This document shows, one piece after another, positions 8,684-17,900 of a stretch of 64,000 nt of DNA (its first letter is position 1; every line of letters begins with the position of its first letter). Position numbers and translations under genes: made by a program. The stretch comes from Methanomicrobiales archaeon (GTDB lineage Archaea > Halobacteriota > Methanomicrobia > Methanomicrobiales > JACTUA01): positions 1 to 64,000 of the forward strand of contig JASEFH010000013.1 of the NCBI GenBank assembly GCA_030019205.1, in the 5' to 3' direction. Below the pieces are notes generated by a model that made no database searches, was not told where the DNA came from, and was given only the letters and a program-made list of their open reading frames with translations.

Positions 8684-9972
8684 TACAATCCCTCCCGATG
8701 ATCGACGACCCTCTTTGCCTTCCCCTCGAAGCGGGGCAGGGTTCCGGGCTCCACCAGCTTCACCGCCGTGCGCAGCCCCAGCGCGTCGTGCAGGGCCCGG
8801 GCCACCTTCTGCTGGATCTTTGCGAGATCCCGCAGCTCCCCGCTGAAGACCGCGCGGTTGATCTCCACCTCGATCGTCATCTCGTCCATGTGGTTGACAC
8901 GGTCAATGTGCACCATGAAATGATCTCCCACCTCGTTCAAGGCCAGCAGTACATGTTCTATCTGCGAGGGGAATACGTTTATGCCCCGGATGACCAGCAT
9001 GTCGTCGCTCCTGCCGGATATGCGGCCGATCTTCTGTCCGCGGCCGCAGGTGCATCCATCCTCCATCAGCATGGTGATGTCCCCCGTGCGGTAGCGGACG
9101 AGCGGCATCGCCTCTTTCACGAGCGGGGTGATCACCATCTCGCCGCGCTCCCCCGGCCCCAGCCGTTCCCCGCTCACCGGATCGACGATCTCCACCAGGT
9201 AGCTGTCGTGCCAGATGTGCAGCCCGTCCCGCTCGGGGCACTCGAAGGCGACACCGGGCCCGAACATCTCGGAGAGCCCGTAGGAGTCGTACGCCGTCAC
9301 CTGGAGCCTCTCCTCGAGTTCGCGGCGCATGTTGTCCGACCAGGGTTCGGCGCCGAAGATGCCCGTTGTGAGCGAGGGGAGCCCCGCCCCCATCGACTCG
9401 GCGACCTCGGCGAGGTGCATCGCGTAGCTCGGAGTGCAGTGGATGGCGTTCACCCCGAAGTCCTGGATCATCTCGATCTGCCGCCGGGTGTTGCCTGTCG
9501 CCGACGGGACGACGGTGAGCCCGATCAGCTCGGCACCGTAGTGGAAGCCGAGACCACCGGTGAAGAGGCCGTAGTTCACCGCATTCTGGAAGACATCCCC
9601 CTCTTTGAGACCGATCATGGTCAGGTTGCGGGCGATCAGCTCCGCCCAGCGCGCCAGGTCCTGCCGCGTGTAGCCGACCACGGTGGGCTTCCCCGTGGTG
9701 CCCGAGGTGGTGTGGATCCGCACCACCCGCTTCAGGGGCACGGCGAGGAAGCCGAAGGGGTAGCCCTCGCGCAGCTCCTTTTTCCACGTGAAGGGGAGTC
9801 TCTCCACGTCGTCGAGCGTGCGGATGGTTTCGGGGGCGACTCCCGCTTCCTTGAACTTCCTGCGGTAGAACTCCACGTTCTGCGCCTGGGACAGCGTCCA
9901 TTTCAGGCCGCCGAGCTGATGCTCCTCCAGAGCGCGACCCTGCAGGGTCTCCATCTTCGGATTCCAGAACAT
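8680..9972 (-). CDS. paaK: Phenylacetate-CoA ligase family protein (first of pair)
   Basis: A 430-residue paralogue of the downstream gene with the same order of motifs: TTSGTTGKPTVVGYT near residue 92, YDSYGLSEMFGP near 228 and RYRTGD near 298. It opens the operon ligase-ligase-ACT. No Shine-Dalgarno sequence is visible before the ATG, and AATGTAATAAGG, about 35 bases upstream, may be the TATA element of a transcript with a very short leader. Tandem paralogues may form a heteromer or prefer different aryl acids (inference). Confidence 0.92.
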   Translation of the reverse strand: MFWNPKMETLQGRALEEHQLGGLKWTLSQAQNVEFYRRKFKEAGVAPETIRTLDDVERLPFTWKKELREGYPFGFLAVPLKRVVRIHTTSGTTGKPTVVGYTRQDLARWAELIARNLTMIGLKEGDVFQNAVNYGLFTGGLGFHYGAELIGLTVVPSATGNTRRQIEMIQDFGVNAIHCTPSYAMHLAEVAESMGAGLPSLTTGIFGAEPWSDNMRRELEERLQVTAYDSYGLSEMFGPGVAFECPERDGLHIWHDSYLVEIVDPVSGERLGPGERGEMVITPLVKEAMPLVRYRTGDITMLMEDGCTCGRGQKIGRISGRSDDMLVIRGINVFPSQIEHVLLALNEVGDHFMVHIDRVNHMDEMTIEVEINRAVFSGELRDLAKIQQKVARALHDALGLRTAVKLVEPGTLPRFEGKAKRVVDHREGLY

Positions 9973-10055
9973 AGGAAAACTCTTGATATGCTATTGCGTG
10001 GCAGACCTTATTACATTACCTTTTTGCGGATCGCCGACCGCCGCGGCAGGTTCGT

Positions 10056-12128
10056 TCAGATCCCGCCGTTCCCGGAAGGGCGCACGCCGGAGATACGGTA
10101 CGCCTCGGGAGGGACCCGCATCTCGAAGCGGGCGCCGCGCTCCCCGCACTCCCGGATGGCGATGCCGGTGATCCCCAGGATCTCGCGGATCAGGAAGAGC
10201 CCGTAGCCGGTGTTCCGCCCGTAGCCCTGCCGGAAGATCACCTCCTTCTCCGCCACCGGCACTCCGACGCCGTCGTCCTCGCAGGTGACGACGACATGCT
10301 CCCCGTCGCGGCGGTAGCCGATCCGGATCTCGGAGAGCGTCTCACCCCCGTGACGGAGGGCGTTCTCGATCAGGTTGTAGAAGACCTTCTCCAGCAGGGG
10401 ATCCGCGTAGATCTCCAGTCCGTCCAGATCCAGATGCAGGTTCACCCGGTTCAGGGGCAGGGAGGCGGCGGCGGACTGCGCGATCTCCCGGACGGACTGC
10501 CAGACCGGCATGTGGATGCCCATGTTCTGGTAGTCGCGGCTGAAGCGGATCAGGTCCTGCATCTTCCGCGAGACCTCCGCGGCCGTGTCCAGGTACTTCC
10601 GGATCCGAGGATCCGTCCCGAACTCCGCGGCGAGCTGGACGTAGCCCTGGATCGCGGTCAGCTGGTTCAGGAGATCGTGGCGGGTGACGGACCCGAGCAG
10701 GTTCAGCTTCTCGTTCGCCCGGTGGAGCGCCTCCTCGATGCGTCTCCTGTCGGTGACGTCCCGCCCCACGGACTGGTACTCCGCAATCCGCCCGTCGGCA
10801 TCCAGGATCACGCGATCGGTCCACTGCTGCCAGCGCACCTCGCCGCCGGGCATGACGATGCGGTGCTCGATGGTCGCCACCGGGTTCTCCCGCGATAGGG
10901 AGGCGAAGTGGCGGCGCAGCGGCTCCCGATCCTCCTCCGGGATCGCAGGGCGGAAGACCCTGCCCAGGATCTCCGAGCGGTCCTTACCAAAATAGCGGCA
11001 GTAGGCCTCGTTCACGAAGATGTGGGTGCCGTCGGGGAGGTAGCGGGAGATGAACTCGATCTGGTCCTCGACGACCGCCCGATAGCGCCTCTCGCCCTCC
11101 TGGTGAGCCTTCTGGGTCTGCTCGAGGGCCTCCAGCATGCGGTTGATCGTCATTCCCAGGTGCGCCAGTTCGTCGTCCCCGTGCACGGACAGCCGCGCTC
11201 CGGGATCGGCCTCGCTCCCGATCCTCGCCACGGAGGCGTTCAGCGTGGCGAGGGGCAGGAGCGCCAGCTTCTCCAGCGCAAAGAGGGTGACCAGCCCGAA
11301 GACCAGGCAGACGGAGAGGATGATCAGCGTGAAGGAGAACGTGCTCGCCTCCCCCTGCCGGTAGATGTCCCGCGGCATCTCCGCCCGCAGCACGGACGCC
11401 GGGGAGCCGTGGATATCGGACAGGACAGAATGAGCCGCCACCGTCGTGGGGGAGACGGGCTGGACGACTGGGGCGTCGTCGTGCAGTACCGCAGAAGGAA
11501 CCGCCGTATCCCCGAGCGGCAGCACCGCCAGGGATAGGGCGGTCACCTCGCCCGTATGGGCGACCAGATCCGCGTCCAGGTACCGCCCCATGATCAGCGA
11601 TCCCCGGCGCGGGCCCCCGTCCTCGCTCGTCAGGATCGGGCGGGAGGCGACCAGCATCGGACCGTCCGGGAGCTGGAGGATGCCGGCCCGGGGTTCCGGG
11701 GCGAGGAGCGGGGAACCCGGGCGGGCCTCTGCGAGCAGTCCCGGAGCGATCGGGACCGCCGTCCGGTTCTCCAGATCGTAGCCCTTCCCCCAGACCAGCG
11801 CGCCGGAGGTGTTGTAGAAGAGCATCGCGTGGATGTCCAGCCCGACGAAGGTCTTGTCCATCAGGTTGGACGCGATGAACGGCTGGTTGCCGTCCTCGAC
11901 GAAGGTGTAGGTGTCGTCCCAGGAGGCCCAGTCGTAGGCGGTGCTGTCCAGGTGGGAGAGGGTCTCCCCGATCGTGCTCTCGGCGCGGCGGAGGTTGCGG
12001 ACGGCGACCTGCTCCTCCAGGCGCGCGTAATCCTGCAGGATGACAAATGAAGATACCAGGGTCAGGAGCGCCATCAAAGCGATGATGGTGATGGAGACGA
12101 TGAGGAGGGTCTTTTTGCGAATTTCCAT
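10056..12128 (-). CDS. CHASE4-HAMP-PAS sensor histidine kinase
   Basis: A 690-residue membrane sensor. Membrane helix at about 6-28, extracellular CHASE4 domain to about 200 (including the STAYDWASWDDTYTF motif typical of CHASE4), second membrane helix near 262-284, HAMP to about 335, PAS at about 355-470, then the kinase. The phospho-acceptor region is SVTRHDLLNQLTAIQGY, the N box FYNLIENALRHGG and the G boxes DDGVGV and GYGLFLIREIL. No response regulator is adjacent. The ATG at 12128 is chosen because it directly precedes the first membrane helix; the 18 residues further upstream are Pro-rich. Confidence 0.93.
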   Translation of the reverse strand: MEIRKKTLLIVSITIIALMALLTLVSSFVILQDYARLEEQVAVRNLRRAESTIGETLSHLDSTAYDWASWDDTYTFVEDGNQPFIASNLMDKTFVGLDIHAMLFYNTSGALVWGKGYDLENRTAVPIAPGLLAEARPGSPLLAPEPRAGILQLPDGPMLVASRPILTSEDGGPRRGSLIMGRYLDADLVAHTGEVTALSLAVLPLGDTAVPSAVLHDDAPVVQPVSPTTVAAHSVLSDIHGSPASVLRAEMPRDIYRQGEASTFSFTLIILSVCLVFGLVTLFALEKLALLPLATLNASVARIGSEADPGARLSVHGDDELAHLGMTINRMLEALEQTQKAHQEGERRYRAVVEDQIEFISRYLPDGTHIFVNEAYCRYFGKDRSEILGRVFRPAIPEEDREPLRRHFASLSRENPVATIEHRIVMPGGEVRWQQWTDRVILDADGRIAEYQSVGRDVTDRRRIEEALHRANEKLNLLGSVTRHDLLNQLTAIQGYVQLAAEFGTDPRIRKYLDTAAEVSRKMQDLIRFSRDYQNMGIHMPVWQSVREIAQSAAASLPLNRVNLHLDLDGLEIYADPLLEKVFYNLIENALRHGGETLSEIRIGYRRDGEHVVVTCEDDGVGVPVAEKEVIFRQGYGRNTGYGLFLIREILGITGIAIRECGERGARFEMRVPPEAYRISGVRPSGNGGI

Positions 12129-12207
12129 GATCGTTCCCCGCAGCGGATGGGGATCAGGGGAGAGGCATGCGGGTGCCTGCACCGGGCAAGACCATTATTT
12201 ATTCTAT

Positions 12208-12221
12208 TCTATATATAAATA
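12208..12221 (-). promoter_or_regulatory. TATA box of the CHASE4 kinase gene
   Basis: On the minus strand the sequence reads ATTTATATATAGA inside an 80-base AT-rich block, about 85 bases before the kinase ATG. It closely matches the archaeal TATA consensus. Confidence 0.55.
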
Positions 12222-12257
12222 TTTTGAATTATCAATTGGTTCAATAATTAGTTATAT

Positions 12258-12317
12258 CTATAAATAAAAAGCATAAATTCGGAATATCGTGCTGATGCCG
12301 TGGCTTCGGCACGGAGG
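12258..12317 (-). terminator. Putative terminator after arginine deiminase
   Basis: Downstream of the arginine deiminase stop the minus strand carries a small hairpin (CCGTG...CACGG, seven-base loop), followed about 30 bases later by a T-rich run including TTTTTATTTATAG. Archaeal termination depends mainly on such T-tracts. Confidence 0.4.
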
Positions 12318-12324
12318 GGGGGGA

Positions 12325-13617
12325 TCAGCCGCGGCGGATGACGCAGGTCATGCAGTGCGCCCCGCCATAGCCGCCGGTGGCGTTCGTGAGCAGGAGAGGG
12401 GTCATGTCGAGGCCATGCGCGTAGATGTCTGCCTTGTGCGGGAAGAACTCTGCATCGTGGCGGAGGCGGGCATAATCCCGCTCCGCCTGGGCGAGCAGCG
12501 GCCCGTACTTCTTCGGGTAGAGGTCGGCTTTCTCCTGCAGCCGCTTCAGCACCATGGGCGCCAGCACCGCCGAGTCGGGGGAGACGCAGACCCCTTCCCG
12601 GATGCAGAGAAAGTTGGTCGCGTAGCAGAGCTGCTCGAGCGTGGAGATCTCGATCAGTTCGAACCCCTTCCCGGCGACGTACTCCCGCAGGCTCCCGCCC
12701 GCCCCCTCGCGCACGTACCCGTCGGAGTCCCTGCGGTAGACCTCCACGCTCGCCCCCTCCAGGAGAACCGGGGAGCCCACGGCCAGGTGCGGGGCGGCAA
12801 CGTTGAAGTAGGTGTCCAGGTGCATCGCCACCATGGGGTCGAAACCTCCGACGAGCGGGTGGCGGGGGGCATGCACGACGGCGACCTCCTCGAACGAGAG
12901 CCCGTGCGCCAGGAGATCCTGCACCCCCTCCTCGCTGGTGCGGGGGCCGCAGCCCACCAGCGCGAACGCGCCGGCGGGGATGAAATCCCCTCCTTCCAGA
13001 CTGCCGCGGGCGATCTCGTGGGCTATCGGCAGCTCCAGCGCCCGAAGGGCGAGACGGGAGACCTCCACCTCCCCGCCCCGATCCGCGGTCGCCATCCGCC
13101 CGAGCACCATCCCGCGGTCGGTCGCCACCTGCTGGTCCCGCATGAAGTAGAGGTTGTAGAGGGGGTTGTCCAGCTCCACCCGCACGCGATCGCGGGCGAT
13201 GGTGAGAACGGGATCGAGCAGCGCGATCCGGAAGAGGTGTTCGGAATCCCGCTCCTCCAGGGGCAGGGGGAAGCAGAGCTCGGCGCGGAGCCGCGGCGGC
13301 AGCTCCCCCTCCGGGATGGCGCACCGCCTCTCCAGCCGGCGTTCGGCGAGCTCCCGGAGACCCTGGCGGATCGCCGCACGGTAGCCCGCCCCCTGCACCA
13401 CCGCCTCCTCGAGGCGGTCGACCCGGACCTGGAACCCGTTCTGCAGCACCTCGACCATCCGGCGGTGCTCCCGTTCGGCCTCCCCGAGGTTGAAGAACCG
13501 CTCGTACAGGTGGTATCCCGGCGCCAGGAGGGCGAAGAAGACCTCGATCCCCGGCGCATGCACCATCACGCGGCGCAACGGCTCCCACTCGGCTCCGGCC
13601 CCGGCCTGCATGCTCAA
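12325..13617 (-). CDS. arcA: Arginine deiminase
   Basis: A 430-residue arginine deiminase, which hydrolyses arginine to citrulline and ammonia. Visible family motifs are FMRDQQ near residue 160, EGGDF near 210, HLDTYFN near 268 and the C-terminal catalytic GGAHCMTC. Length is normal for the family. The TTG at 13617 is favoured because GGAGG ends eight bases before it; the ATG two codons on would be 14 bases away. No arcB or arcC lies nearby, so a complete arginine deiminase pathway cannot be claimed from this window. Confidence 0.92.
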   Translation of the reverse strand: MSMQAGAGAEWEPLRRVMVHAPGIEVFFALLAPGYHLYERFFNLGEAEREHRRMVEVLQNGFQVRVDRLEEAVVQGAGYRAAIRQGLRELAERRLERRCAIPEGELPPRLRAELCFPLPLEERDSEHLFRIALLDPVLTIARDRVRVELDNPLYNLYFMRDQQVATDRGMVLGRMATADRGGEVEVSRLALRALELPIAHEIARGSLEGGDFIPAGAFALVGCGPRTSEEGVQDLLAHGLSFEEVAVVHAPRHPLVGGFDPMVAMHLDTYFNVAAPHLAVGSPVLLEGASVEVYRRDSDGYVREGAGGSLREYVAGKGFELIEISTLEQLCYATNFLCIREGVCVSPDSAVLAPMVLKRLQEKADLYPKKYGPLLAQAERDYARLRHDAEFFPHKADIYAHGLDMTPLLLTNATGGYGGAHCMTCVIRRG

Positions 13618-13728
13618 CAGTACTCCCTCCCTCCATTTATCCCTGCCTCATCTGAAAAATGCCGAAAAACGATGGTTTAATGTGAACGCGGAGGCCAATA
13701 CCTTGATAGAATGGCGAGGTGTGCAGCG

Positions 13729-14658
13729 ATGGATCGTCCTCCCTGGCTGGTCGTCCACGGCTACGGTTCCCATATCAAGACCACGCAGTCGCAGCTGATC
13801 ATCCAGCGGGGCGGGACGCTGGAGCGATACCCCCTGGGCTCCGTGCAGCACCTGCTGGTGCTGGGCGGGCATACCATCCATTCCGCCGCCATCGCGACGC
13901 TCCTGAAGGGGGGAGCGTCCATCACCTTCTTCGATCCCGACGGCACCCCCCTCGGGATGCTCCACCGCTACGGGGAGCGCCCCCAGGAGCGGATCCGCTC
14001 CGCCCAGCAGAGTTCCCCCGGGCGGAAGTACGCGATCGCGATCGCCACGGCGGCGATCCGGGTCCGCATCATGCTCGTGGAGCAGCTCGCCGAGGCCGCG
14101 AACGAACCTCTCCTCTTCGAGGGGGAGTCCCTGCTGCTTCACCAGGCGCAGCAGGAGCTCGAGTACCTGGTGCGGATGGAGGAGGTGCGGCGGCTCTACA
14201 GGCTCACGGCGGACATGTACTACGAGATCATGGCACGGACACTCCCGCCGGAGCTCGGGTTCCGCCGGCGGACGGAGCGCCCGCACCGCGATCCGGTCAA
14301 CGCCCTCCTCTCTCTGGGATACGCGGTCCTCTTCGGTGCCTGCAGCGTCGCGGTGCACGGCGCCCACCTCGACCCGGACCTCGGGATGCTCCACGAGGGG
14401 GCGGCGGGGCTGATCCACGACATCGCCGAGACCCTGAAACCCCGGATGGTGGATACGGCCGTCTTCGCGATGGCCCGGAACGGCCTCGATCCCGACACCT
14501 ACGAGTGCACCGAGAAGCGCTGCCACCTCTCGCACGATCTCGCCGGCAGGCTCATCGGAGCGCTGCACGAATCCGTGCGGCAGGACGAGATCGACGACTG
14601 CGTCAACAGTCTCCGCGAGTCCCTGCTCTACGGCACACCGTTCCGGATCTCGTCCTGA
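13729..14658 (+). CDS. cas1: Solitary Cas1-like protein, catalytic Glu not evident
   Basis: A 309-residue Cas1 homologue standing alone: no cas2, other cas gene, repeat array or PolB is in the window. The N-terminal beta domain carries the GYGSHIKTTQSQLIIQ and HLLVLGGHTIHSAAIATL features. The C-terminal helical domain has DPVNALLSLGYAVLF, LDPDLGMLHE (conserved His) and LIHDIAETLKP (conserved Asp). Where active Cas1 proteins have GxEGxxAxxYY, this protein reads RLYRLTADMYYEI, so the metal-binding Glu appears replaced. The ATG at 13729 is chosen because GAGGTG lies seven bases upstream; an ATG six codons earlier lacks a site. Solo Cas1 groups, some in methanogens, are known. Its 3' end overlaps the convergent acylphosphatase gene by 31 bases. 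Confidence 0.9.
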   Translation: MDRPPWLVVHGYGSHIKTTQSQLIIQRGGTLERYPLGSVQHLLVLGGHTIHSAAIATLLKGGASITFFDPDGTPLGMLHRYGERPQERIRSAQQSSPGRKYAIAIATAAIRVRIMLVEQLAEAANEPLLFEGESLLLHQAQQELEYLVRMEEVRRLYRLTADMYYEIMARTLPPELGFRRRTERPHRDPVNALLSLGYAVLFGACSVAVHGAHLDPDLGMLHEGAAGLIHDIAETLKPRMVDTAVFAMARNGLDPDTYECTEKRCHLSHDLAGRLIGALHESVRQDEIDDCVNSLRESLLYGTPFRISS

Positions 14659-14930
14659 GGCCGCGTCCGCTGCACGGAAAACTGCGAGAAGTCGGCATCG
14701 GGATGGGGCAGGATCTCCACGTCGCGGACGACCGCCCGCGGGCAGCCGTAGAGCATCGAGGTGAACTTCTCGAGAATCGCCGCATCCGCGCGTGCCACGA
14801 TCCGCACCCGCCCGTCGGGGAGGTTCTCCACCTCCCCCACGATGCCCAGGTTGATCGCCATCCTCCGGATGCAGGAGCGGAACCCCACCTTCTGGACGCG
14901 TCCGGCGATCAGGATCTCGACCGTCTTCAC
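14628..14930 (-). CDS. acyP: Acylphosphatase
   Basis: A 100-residue acylphosphatase with the substrate loop GRVQKVGFR at about residues 10-18 (family form GxVQGVxFR, catalytic Arg present) and the Asn-containing NLPDGRV strand near 57. It hydrolyses carboxyl-phosphate bonds in small acyl phosphates. It starts on GTG, which overlaps the stop of the preceding 1200-residue protein gene as GTGA, so its translation is probably coupled to that gene. Confidence 0.9.
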   Translation of the reverse strand: MKTVEILIAGRVQKVGFRSCIRRMAINLGIVGEVENLPDGRVRIVARADAAILEKFTSMLYGCPRAVVRDVEILPHPDADFSQFSVQRTRPQDEIRNGVP

Positions 14931-17900
14931 ACGAGGCGCTCCACCATGATCCGCAACGCCACGTCCAGCTCGTCGAATACCGTATCGCGGAGGTGGTCCT
15001 CCCGCACGCTCATGGCCGCATTCACCGCCATGCCCAGGATGTCCCGGCTCCGCTCCCCCCCGTCGCCGGCGTAGACCCGCAGCGCCATGTCCCCGAGGAC
15101 GTACGCCCGCCGGGAGAGGGGGCGGATGATGGAGGCCTCCTCCACCGCGTACTGCAGGAGGCGATCGGCCACTCTGTCCTGCGCAGCCTTCCGCGCGAGG
15201 AGAGAGAGTTCCACGGCGTACTGGGCCCGCTTCGCACGGTCCGGGAGGGAGCGGATGGCCCGGTCGACGGACGCGGCCTCCTGGACCGTGAACAGACCCT
15301 TGTCGACGCTGTCGTACGCCTGGCGCAGGAGACGGCAGGCGTTGGTGGCGGGAGGCTCCGCCCCGGCGGCCCCGAGCTGGGATAGCAGCGTATCCCGCAC
15401 CTGCTCGTCCGGGATGCTGCCTGCCACGCGGATCGCCCGCTTCCGCAGGGACTCGTCCCCCCGCTTGGCGTGCAGCATCAGCAGGAGCTGCACGATGCCC
15501 TTCTTCACCATGGAGGAGATGAAGGGGATCTGGATCGCCTCGACAGCCTTCTCCGCCTCTCCGATCAGGCGCAAGCTGTCGTCCTTGTCGCCGTAGGTCT
15601 CGGCGAGCGGGATCACGTCGAGCAGCATGGATACACGGTCGTAGGGGAGGGGGATGTCCAGGATCCCCTGGTAGATGGACGACAGGATGCCCTTCCCCTT
15701 GGCGCTCTGGATCACGATGGGGAAGATGGCGACGAGCGCATTCACGTACTCGATCGGCTCCTGGATCTGCTGGACGAGATCCAGCATCAGGTCGATATTC
15801 TCGTCCCGCGGGTTCAGCGCCTGGATGCTCACGATGGAGAGTACGAGCTGGCGGCGCACCTGGGAGCTCCGCTCCTCGTCCACCTGCGGCAGGAGGGCGA
15901 GCGCCTCGTTCAGGGCCTGGCGGGCCTCCTCTTCGGCCACCTTCCCGAGAAGCCCGGAGAGGTCGGAGAGGATCAGCACCCGTTCGTAGATATCCTTCAC
16001 CTGACCCGCGGCAGTGTGCACCTGGTGCAGGATCTCCTGGGCGCGCCGTGTCTTCTTGATCCGCAGGTAGGAGTCGGCCAGATTGGCCATCCGCGAGAGC
16101 TTCAGGTAGGAGTCGCCCGTGAGGGAGAGGAAGCGGTAGGTCAGGTCCAGGATCACCATCGAGGTCCTCGCGTGCTCCAGGCGCTGCAGCAGATCGACCA
16201 TCACCTCGTTCGGCCCGGGCGAGTCCATGTCCTCCACGAAGTCCTTGAAGTTGGAAGCGACGCGGTAGATCATCGCATTCCGCTCGAGCGGGCTCTCGAT
16301 CTCCAGGATGAAGAGGGCGAGCGGGATGATGTAGCTCGGGTTCTTCTGGTTCTGCTTGTACTCCAGGATGATGTCGATGTAGCGGGCCAGTTTGAGCGCG
16401 ATCTGGTGGCGGTTCTTCTGCTCTTTCAGGAGCTGGACCGCCCGCTCGAAGGGCTCGAGCTGCCGTGCAAAGGCGAGCGGATCCTCCGCTTCCGGGTTCG
16501 GCCCGGCGAAGAGGAGGCAGCCGATCCGCACCAGCCCCTCGAGGATGTTCTCCCGCAGCTGCTGCCGCAGGGAGAGATCCGCGATCTGCTGGGTGAGGGT
16601 GTAGGCCTCGTTCAGGGCATCGGGGGAGAGCTGGTGGATGCCGTAGCGGATCATGCCGTTGATCACGCTCTCGTAGGCGTAGAGCTCGAAGTCCTTATCC
16701 AGGAGATCGCTGCTCCATACCCGCATGCGGTTCAGGAGGTTCAGGTCGTTCTGCTCCACGGCCAGGAGGGATGCCTCGTCGATGATCCGGCAGAGGGCCT
16801 CCGATCGGGACCGCTGCCCCTCGATCGCGCAGGTGAGCCCGACAGCCCGCTGGAGGAGGTCACGGTTCTTGCGGGTGACGGCGATCTTGGCCATCTCGAT
16901 CACGATGAACGAGATCGCCTTCTCCCGCTCCGCCTGGTCGCTCATCTGATCGGCCATGGTGATCAGGATGGAGGCGTCATGGAACTGGACGAAACCCCGT
17001 TCGAGCAGGATGCGGATGCAGCCCGTCAGGAGATCGTCCGGACGGGTGTGCATGCGGATCAGGGACTCGATCGCGGTGGTGTGGGAGACGACCAGGTCGA
17101 AGTCGTACTCCTTGCAGATCTCGGCGACCGCACGGGCGATGAGCGAGTCCCGGGTGTCGGCGTCGTAGAGGTCGATGATCTTGCGCTGCAGGAGATCGAC
17201 CTCGTACTTCAGCACGCCTTCCTTGATGATCCGCACGCTGGTGTCGAGGGCGTGCTTCCCGGTCCGGTCGTGGGGGGACCCGATCCGTGAGAAGATGTCG
17301 AGAGCGTTGTAGAACTCCCCGCCCCGCAGGAGGCTGTTGATGATCAGGAGGTACTGGGAGAGGTAGGACTCGGTCGACTCCCGCGCGGCCTCCTCCAGGA
17401 TCGGGACGACGTTCAGGAGGATGGTGATGTCACCGACGTGCTCCACGACCGCGGTGCTGGCGCTCACGATCTCCTTCACCGGGTGCCAGCCGGGATCCTC
17501 CACGCGCTCGTTGAACTCCAGCGCCTTCTCCAGGTACCAGCGGTCGCCGCTCTTCTCCGCCTTCTCCAGCAGCTTGATGACGATGCACCGCGCCGAGAGC
17601 GGGATGTCCTTCTCCAGTTTGAGGAGCGTGCTGTGGATCTGCCGCTTCTCCCGCAGGCGGTCGAGCAGCTGCTCGACCAGCACCGAGATGATCTCCACCC
17701 GCCGCGGCTCGGGCACGTCCTCCAGATCGTCCAGGACGGATTTGACGTCCGAGACGTGTTTTCCGAGCGCCGAGCGCGAGGTCTTCTCCGCGATGCTCGC
17801 GATGCAGTTCAAGCGGCGGATCTTCTGCTTGATCTCCGTGGCGCTGCGGAAGGCGTCCACCACGATGCCGGGATCCTGGCGGAGGATGCCGATCGTGGCG

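Noticed and set aside
13729-14658. A casposon around the Cas1 gene
   Set aside because: No PolB, terminal inverted repeats or target duplication was found, and the flanking genes are ordinary chromosomal genes.
15470-17290. A 606-codon plus-strand frame inside the giant repeat protein gene
   Set aside because: The product is His/Asp/Leu-rich antisense sequence; the minus-strand frame is twice as long, has hydrophobic periodicity and is coupled to acylphosphatase.
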